A stretch of DNA of 12,270 bases, taken from positions 1-12,270 of the forward strand of contig JBQNAL010000029.1 in the NCBI GenBank assembly GCA_052170475.1, written 5' to 3'. The translations under genes were made by a program, and so were the position numbers. The stretch is from CAJPQU01 sp052170475 (GTDB lineage: Bacteria > Bacillota > Negativicutes > Selenomonadales > Selenomonadaceae). Position 1 is the first letter of the stretch. Each line of letters opens with the position of its first letter. Of the stretch, positions 6,358-12,270 are shown piece after piece. The notes under the pieces are model-generated. The model worked only from the letters and a program-made list of their open reading frames with translations. It was not told the DNA's origin and searched no databases.

Positions 6358-7794
6358 TCACCGCGCTACCCTTTCGTAGAGTGCCGCGTATTCCTTCGCC
6401 GACGCCGCCCAACTGTAATCAGCCGCCATGGCGTTCTCCACGAGCCCCTGCCACGACTCGATGTGCTTGTAGATTCCGAGCGCCCGCTTGATGGTATACA
6501 TCAGCTCATGTGCATTGAAGTTCGGGAAGAGGAATCCGTTGCCCGTTCCCGTCGCCTTGTGGTAGGGCTGCACCGTATCCTTGAGCCCCCCGGTGGCGCG
6601 GACGATGGGAATGGAGCCATAGCGAAGCGCGATGAGCTGCCCGATCCCGCACGGCTCGTACATCGACGGCATGAGGAACATCTCGCTGCCCGCGTAAATG
6701 CGCTGCGCCAAGGCGTTGTCGAACCAGATGTGGATGGAGACCTTCTGCGGATGACGCCACGCCAATTCGCGGAACCACTCCTCGTAGGCACGATCCCCCA
6801 CCCCCAAGAGGACGAACTGGAAATCCTCGTGGAGGAGCAGCTCGTCGATGACGCGCACGACCAAATCCAGTCCCTTCGCCTCCACCAAGCGCGTGATCAT
6901 GGCGATGAGCGGCGTCCGGCGGCGCTCGGGAAGGTGCAGCTCCCGCTGGAGCGCCACCTTGTTGTCGATCTTGCCCATGGGGGAAGTGCGATCGTAGCGC
7001 TGCACAAGATTGGGATCCGTCGCGGGATCGTAGAGCGCCGTGTCGATTCCGTTGACGATACCCGTCAGCTCTTTTTTTCGGCTGCGCAAAAGTCCGCTTA
7101 GCCCCTCGCCAAAGTATTCATACTGAATTTCCTCGGCGTAGGTACGGCTCACCGTGGTGATGTGATCCGCGTAAATGATCGCGCCCTTCATGAAGTTCAC
7201 GGCGTCGTAGAATTCTAAATCCCCGTTATTGAAATATTTCCAGTCGAGTCCCAAGACGTCAGTCATGACCGCCTTGGGGAAAACGCCTTGGTACTTTAGG
7301 TTATGGATGGTAAAGACGCTGCGGATCTTCTGATAGCGAGGCTCCTCCTGTGCGCCGAGCTTTAGAAAAACATTGACCAGCCCCGTATGCCAATCGTTCG
7401 TATGTACGATGTCCGGCCAAAAATCAACGGCGGCAAAAAGCGTCAAGACGGCGCGGCTAAAGAAGGCGAATCGCTCTGCGTCGTCGTCGTACCCATAGCA
7501 GCCATCCCTACCGAAGTATTCTTCATTGTCGACGAAGTACCACGTGACGCCGCCCTCTTCTAACTTTTCGATGCCGAGGAACTTCTTTCGCCAAGCCACC
7601 GCGATCTCCGTCCGGCAGACGGGCTCCATGCGCTTTCGGTACGATTCCGGGATCTGGGCGTATTTCGGCAGGACGACCCGAATGTCCACCCCTTGTTCCC
7701 GCAGCGCTTTAGGGAGCGCTCCGGCCACGTCGGCCAAGCCGCCGGTCTTGATGAAAGGAACCGCTTCCGACGCCGCAAACAAAACCTTTAACAT
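6358..7794 (-). CDS. glgA: Glycogen synthase (ADP-glucose type, GT5)
   Basis: A 478-residue bacterial glycogen synthase that transfers glucose from ADP-glucose to the non-reducing end of an alpha-1,4-glucan in the cytoplasm. Length matches the family. The N-terminal Rossmann domain opens with VLFAASEAVPFIKTGGLADV, where Lys16 lies in the KTGGL ADP-glucose loop. HTNDWHTGL (131-139) and FTIHNLKYQG (161-170) follow. The C-terminal domain carries TRLVEAKGLD (301-310) with the expected Arg302 and Lys307, and the EPCGIGQLIALRYG block with conserved Glu380, then RATGGLKDTV. The ATG at 7794 has a perfect AAGGAGG (7804-7810) with a 9-nt spacer. The gene is 21 nt after glgB and 18 nt before the fusion gene, so it is in the same operon. 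No anomalies were seen. Confidence 0.97.
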   Translation of the reverse strand: MLKVLFAASEAVPFIKTGGLADVAGALPKALREQGVDIRVVLPKYAQIPESYRKRMEPVCRTEIAVAWRKKFLGIEKLEEGGVTWYFVDNEEYFGRDGCYGYDDDAERFAFFSRAVLTLFAAVDFWPDIVHTNDWHTGLVNVFLKLGAQEEPRYQKIRSVFTIHNLKYQGVFPKAVMTDVLGLDWKYFNNGDLEFYDAVNFMKGAIIYADHITTVSRTYAEEIQYEYFGEGLSGLLRSRKKELTGIVNGIDTALYDPATDPNLVQRYDRTSPMGKIDNKVALQRELHLPERRRTPLIAMITRLVEAKGLDLVVRVIDELLLHEDFQFVLLGVGDRAYEEWFRELAWRHPQKVSIHIWFDNALAQRIYAGSEMFLMPSMYEPCGIGQLIALRYGSIPIVRATGGLKDTVQPYHKATGTGNGFLFPNFNAHELMYTIKRALGIYKHIESWQGLVENAMAADYSWAASAKEYAALYERVAR

Positions 7795-7815
7795 AACGGC
7801 AAACCTCCTTCGCGC

Positions 7816-9738
7816 CTAAGCGTCGTCTCGTTTTAGACTCTCCAAAAGATCCCTCTCCCATCGCAGATAGATGGTCGCCAACGGCGGCAGCGTCAAGGCC
7901 AGAGAGTGCGCCTTCTCGTGCCAAGGGATCGCTTTCGTCTTGAGCGCCCCCTCGTTTTTGACCCCAGAGCCGCCGAAAGAACCGTCGTCGCTATTGAAGA
8001 CCTCGCGGTAGATCCCGGCTTTCGGCATCCCCACACGGTAGTGGTGGCGCACCTCCGGCGTGAAGTTACTGATCGCGATGACGAACGCCCCATCCTTTGC
8101 CTTGCGCAGGAACGAAACCACGCTATTTTCTGCATCCCGACAGTCGATCCACGAAAATCCCTGCCAGTCGAAGTCCAGTTCCCAAAAGGCGGGATGTTCA
8201 TGATAAAAGCGGTTCAAGGCCCGCGAAAAATCTTGCATTTCCCGATGCTTATCGTATTGTTCCACGAGGTGCCAATCGAGGCTGTCGTCGAAATTCCACT
8301 CGATGAACTGACCAAACTCGCCGCCCATGAAGAGGAGCTTCTTGCCGGGATGCGCCATCCAATAGGCGAAGAACGCGCGCAGTCCCGCGAATTTCTGCCA
8401 ATAATCCCCCGGCATTTTGCTCAGGATGGAGCATTTCCCATGCACCACCTCGTCGTGGGACAGGGGTAGGATAAAATTCTCCGAAAACGCATACATCAGG
8501 GAAAAGGTCAGTTTATCCTGATTCCATTTCCGATAGATGGGATCGAGGCTCATGTAGTGGAGGACGTCGTTCATCCAGCCCATGTTCCACTTGTAGTTAA
8601 AGCCCATGCCCCCCATGTGGACGGGCTTCGAGATGAGCGGCCAGGAGGTGGATTCCTCGGCGATCATGAGGGCGTGGGGCTGGTACTTGAAGATCGCCGT
8701 GTTGAGACGGCGCAGGAACTCCATCGCTTCCAAGTTCCCCGCTCCCCCATAGCGGTTCGGCTGCCACTCCCCGTCCTCGCGCCCATAGTTCAGGTAGAGC
8801 ATGTTCGCCACGGCGTCGATCCGAAGGCCGTCCACATGGTATTCTTCCATCCAAAAGAGGGCGTTCGAGACGAGGAAACTCTGGACTTCCGTGCGCCCAT
8901 AATCGAAATTCGTCGTGCCCCAGCCGCGGTTCTCGGATAGCTGCGGATTGTCCGATTCATAGAGATTCAGCCCGTCGAAGCGGCGCAGACCTTCGTCGTT
9001 GTTGCAGAAATGCCCCGGCACCCAATCCATGATGACGCCGATCCCCGCCTGATGCGCTTTGTCCACCAAGTATTTGAAGTCCTCCGGCCGCCCGTAGCGG
9101 CTGGTGACAGCGAAGTAGCCCGTCGCCTGATACCCCCATGAGCCGTCGTAGGGATGTTCACAGAGGGGCATGAACTCCAAGTGGGTGTAGTGCATATAGG
9201 CGGCGTAGTCCACCAACTGATCCGCCAACGCCCGGTAAGAGAGATACCCACCCTCCATCGTGCGCCGCCAAGAACCAAGGTGGACTTCATAGATCAGCAA
9301 GGGCTTTTCATAGGAATCGCCCTTGCTCTCCTGCCACGCGTCATCCTGCCACTCATAGGGCGGGAAATCATAGGTGAGGGAAGCCGTCTCCGGCTTTTTT
9401 TGGGCAAAGAAGCCGTAAGGGTCGGCCTTTAGGATAAAGGGTCCGCCCCAAGGCGGCTCGATGGCGTACTTATACATCGTACCGGGCGGCAGATCGGGAA
9501 TGAAGACATGCCATATCTCCCCGTCCGTGTGGCGTTCCATGGGATGTTCCTTCGTTTCCCAGCCGTTGAAGTCACCCACCACGCTCACCGTTTTCGCGTG
9601 AGGCGCCCAGACGGCGAAGCGCACGCCCCGACGCCCCCCCTGCTCCATATAGTGCGCCCCGAGCATTTCTTGGGCGTGGTAATTCGTTCCCTGATGGAAC
9701 AGATAAACGTCGTAATCCGCCAGCGCCGACGTCCTCAT
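7816..9738 (-). CDS. glgB: 1,4-alpha-glucan branching enzyme (GH13, CBM48)
   Basis: A 640-residue branching enzyme that cuts an alpha-1,4 chain and reattaches it through an alpha-1,6 bond, controlling glycogen branch density. After a short N-terminus (YDVYLFHQGTNYHAQEMLGAHY, residues 9-30) comes one CBM48 domain at about 35-120 (RFAVWAPHAKTVSVVGDFNGW, 40-60). The long extra N-terminal domain of enterobacterial GlgB is absent. The GH13 barrel has IYEVHLGSW (149-157), DWVPGHF (238-244), GLRIDAVANML with nucleophile Asp308, MIAEEST with acid/base Glu361, and LSHDEVVHGK with Asp429. A C-terminal beta domain ends the protein. The ATG at 9738 has AAAGGAG (9748-9754) with a 9-nt spacer and starts 19 nt after glgP. 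The stop is TAG at 7816-7818. Confidence 0.98.
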   Translation of the reverse strand: MRTSALADYDVYLFHQGTNYHAQEMLGAHYMEQGGRRGVRFAVWAPHAKTVSVVGDFNGWETKEHPMERHTDGEIWHVFIPDLPPGTMYKYAIEPPWGGPFILKADPYGFFAQKKPETASLTYDFPPYEWQDDAWQESKGDSYEKPLLIYEVHLGSWRRTMEGGYLSYRALADQLVDYAAYMHYTHLEFMPLCEHPYDGSWGYQATGYFAVTSRYGRPEDFKYLVDKAHQAGIGVIMDWVPGHFCNNDEGLRRFDGLNLYESDNPQLSENRGWGTTNFDYGRTEVQSFLVSNALFWMEEYHVDGLRIDAVANMLYLNYGREDGEWQPNRYGGAGNLEAMEFLRRLNTAIFKYQPHALMIAEESTSWPLISKPVHMGGMGFNYKWNMGWMNDVLHYMSLDPIYRKWNQDKLTFSLMYAFSENFILPLSHDEVVHGKCSILSKMPGDYWQKFAGLRAFFAYWMAHPGKKLLFMGGEFGQFIEWNFDDSLDWHLVEQYDKHREMQDFSRALNRFYHEHPAFWELDFDWQGFSWIDCRDAENSVVSFLRKAKDGAFVIAISNFTPEVRHHYRVGMPKAGIYREVFNSDDGSFGGSGVKNEGALKTKAIPWHEKAHSLALTLPPLATIYLRWERDLLESLKRDDA

Positions 9739-9757
9739 GGGGTTTCACTCCTTTCGT

Positions 9758-12193
9758 TCAAAAACGCTTCACGGACTCCACACGCCATATATCTCGGGCG
9801 TATTCACGAATCGTCCGATCCGAGGAAAAGCGCCCGGAGCAGGCAATGTTCATCAGCATCGACCGCCGCCAACTTCGCTCCTCCGCATAGCGCCGCCGAA
9901 TTTCCCGATGCGCTTTGTGGTAGCTGTCAAAATCCTTCAGGATGAAGAACTCGTCGTTATTTTGCAGGAGGTAATCGTAGAGGGAGCGAAAATCCCCATA
10001 CGTTCCGTCCACCAAGAGATCGAGCGCCTGCCGCACGGCTGCATTTCCGTGGTACTCGTCCCACGCCGAATAATTCCCGGTGGCGTAATACGCGAGTACC
10101 TCGTCCGCCGTAAGTCCAAAGATGACGCAGTTCGCATCCCCCACGGCGTCTCTGATCTCCACGTTGGCGCCGTCCAACGTGCCCAAGGTGATGGCGCCGT
10201 TCATCATGAACTTCATGTTCCCCGTCCCCGAGGCCTCTTTGCTTGCCGTCGATATTTGCTCTGAGATGTCCGCCGCCGGGTAGACGATCTGGCCGAGGGA
10301 GACGCCGAAATTCTCCAAGAACACCACCTTCAGCCGCGACCCGATGAAAGGATCGTCATTGATGTGCCGCGCGACGGCACAGATGAGCCGAATGGTCTCC
10401 TTCGCGATGTAGTAGCCGGGGGCGGCCTTTCCCCCAAAGAAGAAGGTCGTGGGGAAGAAGTCGCTCTCCTTGCCCTTTTTCAGGCAGTCCACGAGGTACA
10501 TGACGTGAAGGATATTCATGAGCTGGCGCTTGTAGGAGTGAATCCGCTTCACCTGAATGTCAAAGAGCATCGAGGGATCGAGCCGCTCCCCCGTCTTTTC
10601 CCGCACGTAGCGCGACAAAATCTTTTTGCGCGTCAGCTTCATCTTCGCCAGTCCGTCCAAAAGGGCGGTATTGCCCGCGTGGGCGGAAAGCTCTCCCAAG
10701 CGAAGCGGCGCTTTTCGCCACGCCGGGGTGATGATGTCGTCCAGCATGGAGGAAAGTTCCGGGTTCGTGGCGATGAGCCAGCGGCGATGGGTGATGCCGT
10801 TTGTCTTGTTGTTGAACTTCCCCGGGGTGAACTGGTAAAAATCCCGCAGCGTCGTCTTTTTCAGGATGTCCGTGTGGATGGCGGCCACCCCGTTCACGCT
10901 GTGGCTCCCCACCACGGCGAGGCGCGCCATGTGAACCTGTCCGTCCTCAATGATGGAGAGCGCGCGCACCCGCGCCTCGTCGCCCGGGTATTGCTGGCGG
11001 ACGTCCATCAAGAAGCGGCGGTTGATCTCGTCGATGAGGAGATAGATGCGGGGGAGTAAGCCCCGCACCATGTCCACCGGCCACTTCTCCAGCGCTTCGG
11101 GCATGATCGTGTGGTTCGTGTACGCCATCGTCCCCACCGTAAGCCGCCACGCCTCCGCCCAGGGAAGATGTTCCTCGTCGATGAGGAGCCGCATGAGTTC
11201 CGCCACAGCGAGCGCGGGATGGGTGTCGTTGATGTGGATGGCCACCACGTCCGACAGTGAGCGCAGATCCATCCGCGATTTTTTCAGGCGGCGCAGGATG
11301 CTCTGCACCCCGGCGGAGACGAAGAAATATTCCTGAATGAGCCGGAGCCGACGCCCCTCGTAGGAACTATCGTCCGGGTAGAGAAACTCCGTGATGCTCT
11401 CCACCGTGCGCTTATACTGCTGCCAATCCTGCCGCCGCCCCTGCGTGGGAATCCCGTAGGCGGTGAAGTCCCGATCCACTTCCGCGTTCCAAAGGCGCAG
11501 GGTATTGACGACATGGTTGTCCGCCCCCACGACGGGGACATCGTACGGCACGGCCAAGATGGTGGTGTAGCCTTCATGCACCAATTCCAAGGAGCCGTCG
11601 TCCTTTTCCCGCATGTAGGCATTGCCGCCAAAGCGCACGTTCACCGCCTTGTCGGGCTTTCGGTACTCCCACGCGAAGCCGTCCCGCAGCCAGCGATCCG
11701 GCAGCTCCACCTGGTTGCCGTCGATGATCTTCTGCTCGAAGAGACCGTACTTATAGCGGATGCTGCACCCGTGGGCAGGGAGTGCCAAGGACGCCATGGA
11801 ATCGATAAAGCACGCGGCAAGTCGGCCTAAGCCGCCGTTCCCAAGGCCGGCGTCCGGCTCCTCGTCGTAGAACTGCGCCAAGGAGAGGTTCAGCCCCTTT
11901 AAGGCCTCCACCAACGTGTCCTTGACCCCTAAATTGATGAGATTCGTATTGAGGAGGCGCCCCAAGAGGAACTCCATGGAAAAATAATACACCTGCTTGA
12001 CGCGCTTTTCCTGGTACAGCCGATTCGTCCGTATCCAGTCCTCCGAGATCAATTCCTTCACGGTCGCCGTGATGGTGCGGTAAATTTCCTGATCCGTCAG
12101 CTCATCAATATTTCTGCCAAACAGGATGTGCGCCGTAGTGATAAAGCGCTTTTGAAGCGCCTCTACCGCAGCGTCCCGTTCCCTCCTTGCCAT
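9758..12193 (-). CDS. glgP: Glycogen/starch phosphorylase (GT35, PLP-dependent)
   Basis: A phosphorylase of about 811 residues that releases glucose-1-phosphate from glycogen outer chains, using pyridoxal phosphate in the cytoplasm. Full length for GT35. Visible family blocks include QVYYFSMEFLLGR (69-81 from the longer start), DAGLGNGGLGRLAACF (116-131), HINDTHPAL (322-330), TNHTIMPEALEKWP (361-374), FDIQVKRIHSYKRQL (546-560) and EASGTGNMKF, whose Lys (663) should carry PLP, then NGAITLGTLDGANVEI. All look intact. Two start codons are possible: ATG at 12199 abuts the Shine-Dalgarno AGGAGG with no spacer, while ATG at 12193 is 6 nt from it and is preferred. The difference is two residues. No promoter is evident in the 71 nt upstream, so it is probably cotranscribed with a gene beyond the right edge. 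Confidence 0.97.
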   Translation of the reverse strand: MARRERDAAVEALQKRFITTAHILFGRNIDELTDQEIYRTITATVKELISEDWIRTNRLYQEKRVKQVYYFSMEFLLGRLLNTNLINLGVKDTLVEALKGLNLSLAQFYDEEPDAGLGNGGLGRLAACFIDSMASLALPAHGCSIRYKYGLFEQKIIDGNQVELPDRWLRDGFAWEYRKPDKAVNVRFGGNAYMREKDDGSLELVHEGYTTILAVPYDVPVVGADNHVVNTLRLWNAEVDRDFTAYGIPTQGRRQDWQQYKRTVESITEFLYPDDSSYEGRRLRLIQEYFFVSAGVQSILRRLKKSRMDLRSLSDVVAIHINDTHPALAVAELMRLLIDEEHLPWAEAWRLTVGTMAYTNHTIMPEALEKWPVDMVRGLLPRIYLLIDEINRRFLMDVRQQYPGDEARVRALSIIEDGQVHMARLAVVGSHSVNGVAAIHTDILKKTTLRDFYQFTPGKFNNKTNGITHRRWLIATNPELSSMLDDIITPAWRKAPLRLGELSAHAGNTALLDGLAKMKLTRKKILSRYVREKTGERLDPSMLFDIQVKRIHSYKRQLMNILHVMYLVDCLKKGKESDFFPTTFFFGGKAAPGYYIAKETIRLICAVARHINDDPFIGSRLKVVFLENFGVSLGQIVYPAADISEQISTASKEASGTGNMKFMMNGAITLGTLDGANVEIRDAVGDANCVIFGLTADEVLAYYATGNYSAWDEYHGNAAVRQALDLLVDGTYGDFRSLYDYLLQNNDEFFILKDFDSYHKAHREIRRRYAEERSWRRSMLMNIACSGRFSSDRTIREYARDIWRVESVKRF

Positions 12194-12199
12194 GTACAT

Positions 12200-12205
12200 C
12201 CTCCT
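12200..12205 (-). promoter_or_regulatory. Ribosome binding site upstream of glgP
   Basis: The minus strand reads AGGAGG directly followed by ATGTACATG. The site touches the first ATG and has a normal 6-nt spacing to the second, which favours the second. A weaker AGAGGA a few bases further upstream could still serve the first ATG. Confidence 0.65.
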
Positions 12206-12270
12206 CTATCCTCTTCCCTTACGCGCCGCGCCGCAAACAGGAGCGCCGCCCGCCATTTCCCAAGGTGGCG
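12206..12270 (-). other. Right-edge stub upstream of glgP, possibly the tail of another operon gene
   Basis: Only 65 nt, GC-rich, with no promoter-like AT-rich element on the minus strand. One minus-strand frame stays open for 16 codons from the edge to a TAA at 12219-12221. If coding, that gene would end about 20-25 nt before glgP, similar to the 18-21 nt spacing of the other operon genes. The readable tail is too short to identify. A second frame ends at a TAG slightly later. By context the neighbour could be glgC or glgD, but nothing here proves it. Confidence 0.3.

Noticed and set aside
6310..7101. Plus-strand frame of 263 codons opposite glgA
   Set aside because: Antisense shadow of a well-supported glycogen synthase; no start signals or recognisable motifs.
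12251..12270. CGCCA/TGGCG inverted repeat at the right edge
   Set aside because: Only 5 bp, truncated by the window end and lacking a T tract; not supportable as a terminator.

Overview
The window reads as one leftward (minus-strand) glycogen-metabolism gene cluster from a fairly GC-rich bacterium, followed by a two-gene unit of unknown function. The organism is most likely a Firmicute. The Shine-Dalgarno sites are strong AAGGAGG types. GlgB has a single CBM48, and DUF2225 and DUF4127 proteins sit next to an alpha-glucosidase/MalQ fusion. That combination reminds me of Negativicutes such as Selenomonas relatives, but this is inference from gene content and I ran no search.

Layout from the right edge (upstream) to the left: 12200-12270 is probably the tail of, or the spacer after, another operon gene. 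Next come glgP (glycogen phosphorylase, 9758-12193), glgB (branching enzyme, 7816-9738), glgA (glycogen synthase, 6358-7794) and a 1148-residue GH13-GH77 fusion (2893-6339). These four genes are separated by only 18-21 nt, and each has its own ribosome binding site, so they are almost certainly one transcript. About 150 nt further on is a likely sigma-A promoter, then a DUF2225 zinc-ribbon protein (2057-2746) whose stop overlaps by 4 nt the start of an exported DUF4127 protein (414-2060). A strong bidirectional terminator lies at 346-391. The last 345 bases hold no intact gene, but the plus strand carries what looks like the decayed remains of a rhodanese domain (142-327).

How the genes work together: GlgA extends alpha-1,4 chains from ADP-glucose and GlgB adds alpha-1,6 branches. 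GlgP shortens outer chains to glucose-1-phosphate. The fusion enzyme combines an alpha-glucan hydrolase with a 4-alpha-glucanotransferase, so it probably processes the branched, short-chain limit products. The ADP-glucose pyrophosphorylase genes (glgC/glgD) are not in the window and would be expected upstream, beyond the right edge. DUF2225 and DUF4127 are uncharacterised families with no demonstrated link to glycogen.

Most of the window is recognisable metabolism with intact catalytic motifs. I see no defence system, mobile element, CRISPR array, tRNA or rRNA. The parts worth a second look are the bifunctional fusion, the coupled DUF2225/DUF4127 pair and the rhodanese relic.
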